From: Muribaculaceae bacterium
GTDB taxonomy: Bacteria > Bacteroidota > Bacteroidia > Bacteroidales > Muribaculaceae
Length of the DNA stretch: 6,299 bases
NCBI GenBank assembly: GCA_022511505.1
Contig: JAFLTK010000178.1
Span: 1 to 6,299, forward strand
Reading direction: 5' to 3'
A program made the translations under genes and the position numbers. Shown here in pieces: positions 1 through 6,264 of this stretch (the stretch's first letter is position 1; each line of letters starts with the position of its first letter). The notes beneath the pieces are model-generated. The model was given only the letters and a program-made list of their open reading frames with translations. It ran no database searches and was not told the origin of the DNA.

Positions 1-426
1 CAAGCAGCATTATTTTGCGAAAAGTGGCGCGAGGATTGTCTCGCCAATGGCGAAAGTCTAATTTTCGAGACAGTGATGTCGGCTCCCGATAAACTTGAAT
101 TTATTCGTCGTGCCAAACAAGCCGGTTATTTTGTGAGGATATTTTTCATCGGAACCGACAATCCGACAATCAATGCTTTACGTATTGCTCGACGTGTAAT
201 GAAAGGTGGCCATGATGTTCCTATACCAAAAATCATTTCGCGATATATAAAGTCTATTGCCAACTGTGCCGAAATTGCTTCAGAGGTTGACCGACTTTAT
301 GTGTATGATAATTCGGCTGAGAATGCAAAAGCCGTCCCGTTGTTCCGTCTTAGAGACGGTCAGATTGGAAAAATCTATGTTGAAAATATTCCCGAATGGG
401 CTACAAACATTCTGCCTAAAGAATGA
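1..426 (+). CDS. Zeta-toxin-like P-loop ATPase/kinase, 5'-truncated by the window edge
   Basis: The reading frame is open from base 1 to a TGA at 424-426, giving 141 visible residues, so the gene begins outside the window. An in-frame GTG at 73 falls inside the conserved part and is unlikely to be the true start. Visible features match the C-terminal half of the predicted ABC-type ATPase/zeta-toxin-like family (COG4185 type): FET at residues 22-24, a hydrophobic strand YFVRIFFIG (43-51), an Arg-rich helix RIARRV, GGHDVP (69-74), RYIKS (81-85), and a late strand ending VYDNS. The N-terminal Walker A loop expected in this family would lie upstream, so I estimate roughly 50-60 residues are missing. 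Such proteins are presumed to phosphorylate a small-molecule or nucleotide-sugar substrate, but most are uncharacterised and toxin activity should not be assumed. Codons end in A/T far more often than in neighbouring genes, which suggests a different origin. Family call fairly sure; function unknown. Confidence 0.75.
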   Translation, partial: QAALFCEKWREDCLANGESLIFETVMSAPDKLEFIRRAKQAGYFVRIFFIGTDNPTINALRIARRVMKGGHDVPIPKIISRYIKSIANCAEIASEVDRLYVYDNSAENAKAVPLFRLRDGQIGKIYVENIPEWATNILPKE

Positions 427-483
427 AATTTTCAATTCAAGATACAACGTCAACAATTAACCGCCTCGCGGCGTTCTAACAAC
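427..483 (+). other. 57-bp gap between the kinase remnant and yihY
   Basis: This spacer contains no exact TAnnTTTG promoter element on the plus strand and no hairpin with a T-tract. It starts A/T-rich, with a small inverted repeat TGAAA-T-TTTCA that overlaps the upstream stop codon (424-434). It becomes G/C-rich at 461-473, where CCGC-CTC-GCGG can form a four-pair stem. The change from A/T-rich to G/C-rich sequence falls here, so this may be the junction of the compositionally distinct upstream segment. yihY may be read through from upstream or use a promoter I cannot recognise. Confidence 0.4.
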
Positions 484-1848
484 ATGGATACCGAGAAAAA
501 GCAATCACGTTTCAACCGATTGGTCGACAAGGCGACGCGCACGTGGGCCTATGTCAGCGAGGATGTCTGGACCGACACGCGTCACTCGTGGAAAATTGAC
601 ATCATCAAGATTGGCAATCTAACGGTCAAGTCGTTTCTGAGCGCCGACTTGCAGACGCGAGCGTGTGCCATGACCTACCGCACGTTGCTCGCCATTGTCC
701 CGGCTTTTGCGTTGGTGTTTGCCATCGGCCGCGGTTTCGGCTTCCAGAATCTGCTTGAGACTCAACTGTTTCAAATCTTCCCGGCCCAGCGCACGGCCCT
801 CCAGGCGGCGTTCAAATTTGTCGACTCCTATCTGGCCCACTCATCGGAGGGCATCTTTGTGGGCGTCGGCATCGTGTTCCTGCTTTGGACATTGATTTCG
901 CTGATGATGGATGTCGAGGACTCGTTCAACAACGTGTGGGGCGTCAAGGAAGGGCGCTCGTTTTGGCGCAAGATTACTGACTATACAGCCATTCTGCTCG
1001 TGCTACCGGTGTTGATGATATGCTCGAGCGGTATCCAAATCTTCATGTCGTCGTTTTTGCAGAAAATATTCCCCGCCGGGTTCATCACGCCGCTCATGGA
1101 GATAGGGCTCGACCTGCTTTCCTACTTCTTTTCGTGTCTCTTCTTTGCCGGGGCCTACATCTTGATACCAAACACAAAAGTGCGCATCCCCAACGCCCTT
1201 TTTGCCGGATTTCTTGCTGGCACAGGCTTCACGGTGTTGCAATGGCTCTTTGTGACCGGCCAGATTTATGTCACCAAATATAACGCCATCTACGGTAGTT
1301 TCTCGTTCCTGCCGATGTTGATGATATGGATGCAGTTGGTGTGGCTGATTGCGCTTATCGGTGCTCTGGTTTGCTATGCTTCCCAGAATTTCTTCCGTTT
1401 CAGTTTCGACAAGCAAATCACCAATATCTCACAAAGTTACATGGAGAAGGTGACAATCGCCATCCTGCTGATTATCTCGCGCCGCTTTGAGTTGAAAATG
1501 GCGCCGCTGACCCCGAGGCAGATTTCTGACGACTACCTGTTGCCGCCGCGACTTGTCGACGACGTGTGCCGTCGGCTTTATCGCGCCGGGATGGTAACCC
1601 ACCTCAACACCGACAGCGACAGTGGCGATGCTCCCCTTAATCCGGCATACGAACTATCGCAATGCCGACTCAGCGACATCGTTCATCAACTTGACAATCA
1701 AGGATTTGGAGATTTTATTCCCGGCTTTGACAACCGATTTGGTGCCATCGACGACCTTGTTTTAAAAGCCGAAAAATCACTTGAGCAAAGTTTCGGCGAC
1801 ACTACTCTCGGTCAGATTCAGTTTGACATCACCCCCGTAGGGAAGTGA
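484..1848 (+). CDS. YihY/BrkB-family inner-membrane protein with C-terminal winged-helix-like domain
   Basis: This 454-residue protein belongs to the YihY/virulence factor BrkB family, once misnamed ribonuclease BN. The molecular function is not established; the proteins are polytopic inner-membrane proteins. Family hallmarks are visible: LSADLQTRACAMTYRTLLAIVP near 52-73, the D/E-x-x-FN-x-xW motif EDSFNNVW (145-152), and YNAIYGSFSFLP (266-277). Hydrophobic stretches at about 66-83, 123-142, 166-190, 208-228, 237-258 and 275-300 suggest six membrane segments. Residues 1-50 are polar and probably cytoplasmic. Residues 320-400 form a soluble extension resembling a winged helix (QISDDYLLPPRLVDDVCRRL, then AGMVTHL), followed by an acidic tail. 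Compared with short family members of about 280-300 residues, this is the long form. The ATG at 484 is the first in-frame start after the upstream stop; it has no Shine-Dalgarno sequence but has an A-rich leader (ACAAC), as is common in Bacteroidetes. The 3' end overlaps the opposing folC gene by 20 bp. Confidence 0.9.
   Translation: MDTEKKQSRFNRLVDKATRTWAYVSEDVWTDTRHSWKIDIIKIGNLTVKSFLSADLQTRACAMTYRTLLAIVPAFALVFAIGRGFGFQNLLETQLFQIFPAQRTALQAAFKFVDSYLAHSSEGIFVGVGIVFLLWTLISLMMDVEDSFNNVWGVKEGRSFWRKITDYTAILLVLPVLMICSSGIQIFMSSFLQKIFPAGFITPLMEIGLDLLSYFFSCLFFAGAYILIPNTKVRIPNALFAGFLAGTGFTVLQWLFVTGQIYVTKYNAIYGSFSFLPMLMIWMQLVWLIALIGALVCYASQNFFRFSFDKQITNISQSYMEKVTIAILLIISRRFELKMAPLTPRQISDDYLLPPRLVDDVCRRLYRAGMVTHLNTDSDSGDAPLNPAYELSQCRLSDIVHQLDNQGFGDFIPGFDNRFGAIDDLVLKAEKSLEQSFGDTTLGQIQFDITPVGK
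1829..1848. repeat. Imperfect palindrome formed by the convergent stop codons of yihY and folC
   Basis: The 20 bp shared by the two opposing genes read TCAC-CCC at 1829-1835, a four-base loop (1836-1839), GGG at 1840-1842, two unpaired A bases, and GTGA at 1845-1848. The outer arms contain the TGA stops of both genes. The RNA from either strand could fold into a seven-pair stem. No T-tract follows on either strand, so it is not a canonical intrinsic terminator, but it is the only structured element available to end either transcript here. Confidence 0.45.
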
Positions 1849-3124
1849 GGAAATCGGCAACGACAAAGTTGCTTCCGCCAACAAATATCAGGTCGTCGGG
1901 CGAAGCGGCCGCGCGTGCGGCTTGATAGGCCTCGGCAACGGTGGCATAGCACCGGCCATGCAGGCCACGGGCGCCGGCACGGGCGGCGAGCGCGTCGACC
2001 GATAGTGCTCGCGGTGTTGACGGGGCTGTGAAATAGAATCGCGCGTCCTTAATTTCTCGCATCAGATTGAGAACGGCATCGACATCCTTGTCGGCCGCGC
2101 TGCCGATGATAATATGTCGAGTCGTGGCATCGACGTTGTTGATTTGCGGGACGGTGTGGACCCATCCGCCGGGATTATGGCCGGTGTCGATGATCACGCG
2201 CGGCGATGTCGACAGGCAAGTCCAGCGGCCCATAAGTCCCGTCAGTTCAGTCACATGACCAATACCGTCGGCAACCGACCCGGCGGTAATTTTAGGAAGA
2301 AACGGTTGTAAAATGGTGACAGCCGTCAGTATTGTGGCCATGTTCAACACCTGGCACTCCCCGGCCAACTGACCATGCAACGGGCCAAACGGCGTCGAGG
2401 GATATTCGTTGCCATCAACACCAACGGTTGCGCCCGGCAATGGCATCGCCACGTCGGCAAACGTGATTTCGCTGCCACGCTCGGCAGCTACGCGTGCAAA
2501 CAGGTCGCGGACAACCCCCTCGGCCTCGCCTATTACCACCGGCACGCCGTGTTTGATGATGCCGGCCTTCTCGGCGGCAATTTCAACGGGCGTCGTGCCG
2601 AGCAGCGACGTGTGGTCGAGCGAAATGTTGGTAATTACGGAGAGTAACGGAGTGATGATGTTGGTCGAGTCGAGCCGACCGCCGAGTCCGGTCTCAATCA
2701 CCGCAATATCAACCCCTTGACGGGCAAACCAATCGAGGGCCATGACGGTTGTCAGTTCAAAAAACGACGGCTCGAGGTCGCCGGCTCGCTCTTTGAAGCG
2801 CTCGACAAAGGCAGTCACCTCATCGCGCGGTATCATGGCGCCGTCGATGCGGATGCGTTCGCGAAAGTCGACCAGGTGGGGCGACGTGAAAAGTCCCGTC
2901 CGATAGCCGGCACTCGACAGGATAGCCGCGAGAGTGTGGGCGGTCGACCCTTTGCCGTTGGTCCCGGCAATATGTATCATCTTGACTCCCTGCCGATGGG
3001 GATTGTCAAACGCGGCGGCAAGCGCCAACGTGCGTTCCAAACCCGGTTTGTAGGCCCCGGCTCCGATGCGGTCAAACCGCGGCAACCGGTTGTACAGAAA
3101 ATCTATCGCTTGCTCGTAGGTCAT
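1829..3124 (-). CDS. folC: Folylpolyglutamate synthase, possibly bifunctional with dihydrofolate synthase
   Basis: This 431-residue protein is a Mur-ligase-superfamily enzyme that adds glutamate to folates using ATP. Bacterial FolC often also makes dihydrofolate from dihydropteroate; which activities this one has cannot be told from sequence alone. Visible motifs are the P-loop HIAGTNGKGS (51-60), TSPHLVDFRERIRIDG (80-95), ETGLGGRLDSTN (144-155), ISLDH (167-171) with the metal/ATP-site histidine, and EKAGIIK (185-191), with the lysine that is carbamylated in this superfamily. The C-terminal domain has DTGHNPGG (313-320) in place of the more usual DGAHNP, and ends with VGGSNFVVADF. The length matches the family norm. 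I chose the ATG at 3124 because the protein then begins MTYEQAIDFLYNRLP, a normal FolC N terminus; the frame is open 36 codons further upstream, but that sequence has no family character and lies inside the preceding gene. GGAAG at 3128-3132 lies 3 nt before the start. Last gene of the proS run. Confidence 0.95.
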   Translation of the reverse strand: MTYEQAIDFLYNRLPRFDRIGAGAYKPGLERTLALAAAFDNPHRQGVKMIHIAGTNGKGSTAHTLAAILSSAGYRTGLFTSPHLVDFRERIRIDGAMIPRDEVTAFVERFKERAGDLEPSFFELTTVMALDWFARQGVDIAVIETGLGGRLDSTNIITPLLSVITNISLDHTSLLGTTPVEIAAEKAGIIKHGVPVVIGEAEGVVRDLFARVAAERGSEITFADVAMPLPGATVGVDGNEYPSTPFGPLHGQLAGECQVLNMATILTAVTILQPFLPKITAGSVADGIGHVTELTGLMGRWTCLSTSPRVIIDTGHNPGGWVHTVPQINNVDATTRHIIIGSAADKDVDAVLNLMREIKDARFYFTAPSTPRALSVDALAARAGARGLHGRCYATVAEAYQAARAAASPDDLIFVGGSNFVVADFLTSLRG

Positions 3125-3138
3125 TATCTTCCAGCATT

Positions 3139-3708
3139 TTAAAACAGTAGATAGCCGGCAACACCAGCAAGGGCGATTACCAAAATCGGGTGCCACTTGA
3201 GGAAGTAGACGGCCACAAAGGCGGCGATGCAAATCGAGACGCTGCGGATGACGTCGGGCGTGGCGCTGCCAAAGTTTGCGCTATTCATCAGCAACAATGC
3301 CGCCGACGCTATCAGCCCGACGACCACGGGACGCAACCCGGTGAATATGCCCTTTATCAGAGTGCTCTCGCGATGGCGCGAAATAAGGTGGCTTGTGTAG
3401 GTAACAAGCAGAAACGACGGCAGGACGACCACGAGCGTGCAAAGTAGCGACCCGAGGATGCCAAACAGCGGCGACGACAGCGCGGCCGACGACTCGGCCG
3501 GCGCCACATATCCAATATAGGTGGCCGAGTTGATGCCGATGGGCCCGGGTGTCATCTGAGAGATGGCGACAATGTCGGTGAACATCTGCTCGGTAATCCA
3601 GCCCGGCCCGACGATTTCGCGCTCAATCAGCGCAAGCATCGCATAGCCTCCGCCAAACCCGAAAAGACCGATTTTCAAATAGGCCCATATCAGTCGCAAG
3701 TAAATCAT
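3139..3708 (-). CDS. Chromate transporter family (CHR domain) protein, second subunit
   Basis: This 189-residue protein is a single CHR domain, half the size of the fused ChrA of proteobacteria. In bacteria with split genes, two such proteins are thought to assemble as an antiparallel heterodimer that exports chromate. Whether chromate, sulfate or another anion is the natural substrate here is unknown. The N terminus carries the family signature KIGLFGFGGGYAML (12-25), followed by AISQMTPGPIGIN (48-60), where the family has A-Q/S-x-x-PG-P-x-x-x-N. Next come hydrophobic segments at about 80-107, 118-141 and 153-187, with PSF at 97-99 and GLRPVVVGLI (124-133). The ATG at 3708 overlaps the preceding gene's TGA in an ATGA (3705-3708), the usual sign of translational coupling. 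Only 14 bp separate its stop from folC. The DNA for residues near 70-77 includes a seven-pair inverted repeat (3483-3500). Family confident; substrate unknown. Confidence 0.9.
   Translation of the reverse strand: MIYLRLIWAYLKIGLFGFGGGYAMLALIEREIVGPGWITEQMFTDIVAISQMTPGPIGINSATYIGYVAPAESSAALSSPLFGILGSLLCTLVVVLPSFLLVTYTSHLISRHRESTLIKGIFTGLRPVVVGLIASAALLLMNSANFGSATPDVIRSVSICIAAFVAVYFLKWHPILVIALAGVAGYLLF
3483..3500. repeat. GC-rich inverted repeat inside the second chromate transporter gene
   Basis: CGGCCGA (3483-3489) and TCGGCCG (3494-3500) are perfect inverted copies around the four bases CGAC, so the mRNA could form a strong seven-pair stem with a tetraloop. It lies in the loop region of the protein encoding Ala-Glu-Ser-Ser-Ala-Ala, where GCC and GAG/TCG codons generate such repeats easily. 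No T-tract follows. Chance is the likely explanation. Confidence 0.4.
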
Positions 3709-4289
3709 TCCTCGCCCTCCTTTCCTTTAAGGTTCTTGCGCGTATTGAAATATAGATAGAGATAGCCGCCCAATCCGCCAAGAATGATGTAGACAATGGG
3801 GTTGGACAGCACGGGAATTTTGCTCCAAATCAACAGGGCGACGGCGACGGGGATAAGCGCGGTCAAAATGTTGAGTTTGGCGGCACGTGCGGCCGAGATG
3901 ACCGGTGCCACAATCAGCGCAACCACTGCGGGGCGTATTCCCTTGAAGATGGCACTCAACGTCTCGTTTTCCTTGATAGCCGCCGGCGTCAGAAACATCG
4001 CAATCGCCAGGATGATCAGAAACGACGGCAAAATTGTCCCGGCCGACGCGCAAACGCTCCCTCTACGGCCGTAGAGGCGGTCGCCGACGGCGATAGCGAT
4101 GTTGACCGCCAGGATGCCGGGCAAAGACTGAGCCACGGCCAGCAAGTCGAGAAATTCTTCCCGACCTAACCAACCGTGACGGTCAACAATTTCCTTCTCA
4201 ATAATCGAAATCATTGCCCAGCCACCGCCAAAGGTGAAGGCGCCGATTTTAAAGAAGGTGGTGAATAGTTGTAGGTACTTGTTTTTCAA
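3705..4289 (-). CDS. Chromate transporter family (CHR domain) protein, first subunit
   Basis: This 194-residue single-domain CHR protein partners the next gene. The signature FFKIGAFTFGGGWAMISIIE is at residues 12-31, followed by AVAQSLPGILAVN (51-63), GTILPSF (84-90), and GIRPAVVALIVAP (117-129). Hydrophobic segments cover about 85-102, 118-134, 139-156 and 163-180. The C-terminal tail is short and charged. The start is uncertain because no ATG is available. A TTG at 4289, 1 bp after the proS stop, gives MKNKYLQLFTTFFKIG, the normal length before the signature. A TTG at 4307 would add six residues and overlap proS by 17 bp. I prefer 4289 because the bases just before it are A/T-rich. Either way, translation should depend on ribosomes finishing proS. 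In the Pro-Gly motif this copy has PGILAVN rather than PGPxxxN, so the second conserved proline is replaced by Ile. It contains an 18-bp perfect palindrome at 4060-4077. Confidence 0.88.
   Translation of the reverse strand: MKNKYLQLFTTFFKIGAFTFGGGWAMISIIEKEIVDRHGWLGREEFLDLLAVAQSLPGILAVNIAIAVGDRLYGRRGSVCASAGTILPSFLIILAIAMFLTPAAIKENETLSAIFKGIRPAVVALIVAPVISAARAAKLNILTALIPVAVALLIWSKIPVLSNPIVYIILGGLGGYLYLYFNTRKNLKGKEGEE
4060..4077. repeat. 18-bp perfect palindrome within the first chromate transporter gene
   Basis: CCTCTACGGCCGTAGAGG is its own reverse complement over the full 18 bases. On the minus strand it encodes part of the Arg-Leu-Tyr-Gly-Arg-Arg-Gly loop after the Pro-Gly motif. It could form a stem in RNA or DNA, or serve as a symmetric protein-binding site. 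No T-tract follows on either strand. It may be a coincidence of the coding sequence. Confidence 0.6.
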
Positions 4290-4290
4290 T

Positions 4291-5781
4291 TTAATATGCG
4301 CGGGCAAAGAGAACGCGGCGAGCGCTCGGCTTGCCGGTGACCATACATTTGCCGGGAGTCAGGCTTTCCTCGTCGGCCTCAAACGGGATGCAACGGATTG
4401 TCGCCTTGGTATCCTCCTTAATGCGCTCCTCGGTCTCGGTTGTGCCGTCCCAGTGGGCAAGGATGAAGCCACCCTTCTCAATCTGCTCCTTGAACTCGTC
4501 GTAGGTGTCGACCTTGGTGATGTGGGCGTTGCGATAGTCGAGAGCCTTCTTATAGATATTGTCTTGGATATCTTTCAGCAAGTCAACAACATAGGCCTCG
4601 ATATTGTCGAGCGAACGGGTTTCCTTGGTCAGCGTGTCGCGACGCATGACCTCGACGGTATTGTTCTCGATGTCTCGCCCACCGATAACAAGACGCACGG
4701 GAACACCCTTCAATTCATAGTCGGCAAACTTGAAGCCGGGGCGCTTGTTGTCGGCGTTGTCATACTTGACCGAGATGCCGCGACGGCGCAGCTCGTCGAC
4801 AATCGGGTTGACGCGCTCGTCGATGCGGGCAAGCATCTCGTCGTTCTTGTAAATAGGCACGATGACAACCTGAATCGGCGCCAAGTTGGGGGGAAGCACA
4901 AGGCCGTTGTCGTCGCTGTGGGTCATAATCAGCGCGCCCATCAGACGGGTAGATACGCCCCACGATGTTGCCCAGACATATTCCAGCTTGTTCTCGCGGT
5001 TGACAAACTGCACGTTGAACGCCTTGGCGAAGTTCTGGCCCAGGAAGTGGCTCGTGCCACACTGCAACGCCTTGCCGTCCTGCATAAGGCCCTCGATGGT
5101 GAACGTGTCGAGCGCACCGGCAAAGCGTTCGTTGGCGCTCTTGGTGCCCTTGATGACCGGCAGAGCCATGAAATTCTCGGCAAAATCGCCATAAACGTTT
5201 ATCATCTTCATCGCCTCGGCCTCGGCCTCCTCGCGTGTAGCGTGGGCAGTGTGGCCCTCTTGCCATAGGAACTCGGCAGTGCGCAGGAACAGACGTGTTC
5301 TCATCTCCCAGCGCATCACGTTGGCCCACTGGTTGCACAGTATAGGCAGGTCGCGATAGGAATTAATCCAGTTTTTATATGTGCTCCAGATGATGGTCTC
5401 GCTCGTGGGGCGGATAATCAACTCCTCCTCGAGGCGCGCTGCCGGGTCGACAACAACGCCCGAGCCATCCTCGGCATTCTTCAATCGATAGTGGGTCACC
5501 ACGGCACATTCTTTAGCAAAGCCCTCGACGTGCTCGGCCTCGCGGCTCAGATAACTCTTGGGAATCAGAAGCGGGAAATAGGCATTGACGTGACCCGTTT
5601 CCTTAAACTTCTTGTCGAGTTCGGCCTGCATCTTCTCCCAGATGGCATAGCCGTAGGGCTTGATAACCATACAACCGCGAACCGGCGACTGCTCGGCCAA
5701 ATCGGCCTTGACTACCAATTCGTTATACCACTGTGAATAGTTCTCGCTGCGCTTTGTCAGCTGCTTTAATTCTACTGCCAT
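4291..5781 (-). CDS. proS: Prolyl-tRNA synthetase, archaeal/eukaryotic-like type
   Basis: This 496-residue class II synthetase attaches proline to tRNA(Pro) in the cytoplasm. It is the short archaeal/eukaryotic-like form, without the large editing insertion of the E. coli type. Motif 1 is around GCMVIKPYGYAIWEKM (36-51). Motif 2 includes RPTSET (124-129) and TRLFLRTAEFLWQEGH (162-177). TSHFLGQNF is at 243-251. Motif 3 has GVSTRL (275-280) and MTHSDDNGLVLPP (286-298). The anticodon-binding domain starts near 303 with QVVIVPI. The C-terminal domain keeps TIRCIPFE and ends in the invariant-type tail VLFARAY, whose Tyr reaches back to the active site in this class. Three of the four cysteines that bind zinc in related enzymes appear replaced (D445, T450 and T482; C479 remains). 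The ATG at 5781 gives a normal N terminus and follows an A-rich leader. First gene of the proS-chr-chr-folC run. Confidence 0.97.
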   Translation of the reverse strand: MAVELKQLTKRSENYSQWYNELVVKADLAEQSPVRGCMVIKPYGYAIWEKMQAELDKKFKETGHVNAYFPLLIPKSYLSREAEHVEGFAKECAVVTHYRLKNAEDGSGVVVDPAARLEEELIIRPTSETIIWSTYKNWINSYRDLPILCNQWANVMRWEMRTRLFLRTAEFLWQEGHTAHATREEAEAEAMKMINVYGDFAENFMALPVIKGTKSANERFAGALDTFTIEGLMQDGKALQCGTSHFLGQNFAKAFNVQFVNRENKLEYVWATSWGVSTRLMGALIMTHSDDNGLVLPPNLAPIQVVIVPIYKNDEMLARIDERVNPIVDELRRRGISVKYDNADNKRPGFKFADYELKGVPVRLVIGGRDIENNTVEVMRRDTLTKETRSLDNIEAYVVDLLKDIQDNIYKKALDYRNAHITKVDTYDEFKEQIEKGGFILAHWDGTTETEERIKEDTKATIRCIPFEADEESLTPGKCMVTGKPSARRVLFARAY

Positions 5782-5805
5782 TTTGAGTTAGATTTTTTCA
5801 GACCG

Positions 5806-5813
5806 CAAAATTA
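5806..5813 (-). promoter_or_regulatory. Candidate Bacteroidetes -7 promoter element for the proS operon
   Basis: On the minus strand these bases read TAATTTTG, an exact match to the Bacteroidetes -7 consensus TAnnTTTG, 24 bp before the proS ATG. The upstream element is poor: the nearest TTG (5828-5830) is only 14 bp away, where 19-21 would be expected. The implied leader is about 20 nt and too short for a T-box or riboswitch. The rest of the 5782-5893 gap contains no gene and no convincing terminator for the upstream regulator. Confidence 0.5.
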
Positions 5814-5893
5814 ATGAAAATTCTCGACAATTACCCTCCTCTACAATAAAAATTGCTTGTGGGAACAGGAATAAACGTAAAGACGGGACAAGA

Positions 5894-6259
5894 TTATTTA
5901 TAGCCGGTTGTGCCATATTTTTTCTCGAAGATGTGGTAGTTCTTCTCGCCCCAGGCCATCATGGAGTCGATGATGGGCAGAAGCGTGGCGCCGAGTTCTG
6001 AGATGCGATACTCTGAGCGCGGCGGCAACTCAGCGTAGATGGTTTTTTCAACAAGCCCGTCGGCAACCATCTCCTTGAGTTGGATGTCGAGCACACGTGC
6101 CGGCGCTTCGGGCAATAGCCGGTGTATCTCGCTCGGGCGAAACTGATTGCCACTGCGCAACTCGTCGAGGATGCACGATTTCCATTTTGAACCAATCAGG
6201 CTCATCGTCAGTCTCAGCGGACAGTCCATGTCCACGGGTATTTTCTTTTCGTATGCCAT
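5894..6259 (-). CDS. HxlR (DUF24) family winged-helix transcriptional regulator
   Basis: This 121-residue protein matches the normal length of HxlR/MarR-like DNA-binding regulators, which act as dimers and often sense electrophiles, quinones or oxidants. The N terminus MAYEKKIPVDMDCPLRLTMS leads into the family pattern C-P-x-x-x-T-x-x-x-I-G-x-K-W (13-26). The recognition-helix region is R55-V-L-D-I-Q-L-K-E-M followed by VADGLVEK (65-72), and the wing has PPRSEYRISELG (79-90). Cys13 is in the position of the redox-active N-terminal cysteine of family members such as HypR; a second cysteine is Cys29. I start at the ATG at 6259 because MAYEKKIPVD is a typical family start. The frame is open to a TTG at 6295, but that triplet coincides with the -33 promoter element and the extra residues have no family character. 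The regulated gene is unknown; the divergent neighbour, a common target, would lie beyond the right edge. Confidence 0.92.
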   Translation of the reverse strand: MAYEKKIPVDMDCPLRLTMSLIGSKWKSCILDELRSGNQFRPSEIHRLLPEAPARVLDIQLKEMVADGLVEKTIYAELPPRSEYRISELGATLLPIIDSMMAWGEKNYHIFEKKYGTTGYK

Positions 6260-6264
6260 GTCGG

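Noticed and set aside
73..426. GTG at 73 as the true start of a 117-residue gene
   Set aside because: The frame is open to base 1, and the upstream residues (ending FET) fit the family; the start must lie outside the window.
1..426. Complete zeta toxin-antitoxin system
   Set aside because: Only the C-terminal part of the kinase is visible, no antitoxin gene is in the window, and many family members are not toxins.
424..471. Small inverted repeats after the kinase gene as a terminator
   Set aside because: The stems are four or five pairs, one has almost no loop, and no T-tract follows.
1003..1416. Open frame of 137 codons on the minus strand within yihY
   Set aside because: It is antisense to well-conserved membrane segments of yihY, and its composition is typical of a shadow frame.
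3125..3232. N-terminal extension of FolC to an upstream start at 3232
   Set aside because: The extra 36 residues lie inside the chromate transporter gene and look nothing like FolC; the ATG at 3124 gives the normal N terminus.
4234..5268. A 344-codon open frame on the plus strand opposite proS
   Set aside because: It is the antisense shadow of a clear prolyl-tRNA synthetase; the long open frame follows from the codon bias of proS, and its product matches no family I recognise.
5782..5805. T-box or other riboswitch controlling proS
   Set aside because: The leader predicted from the -7 element is only about 20 bases, far too short for such a structure.
5844..5892. Possible terminator for hxlR: CTTGT/ACAAG arms followed by a T-rich stretch on the minus strand
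   Set aside because: The stem is only five pairs around a 27-base loop, and the nearby CAAT-ATTG stem is four pairs; neither makes a believable intrinsic terminator.
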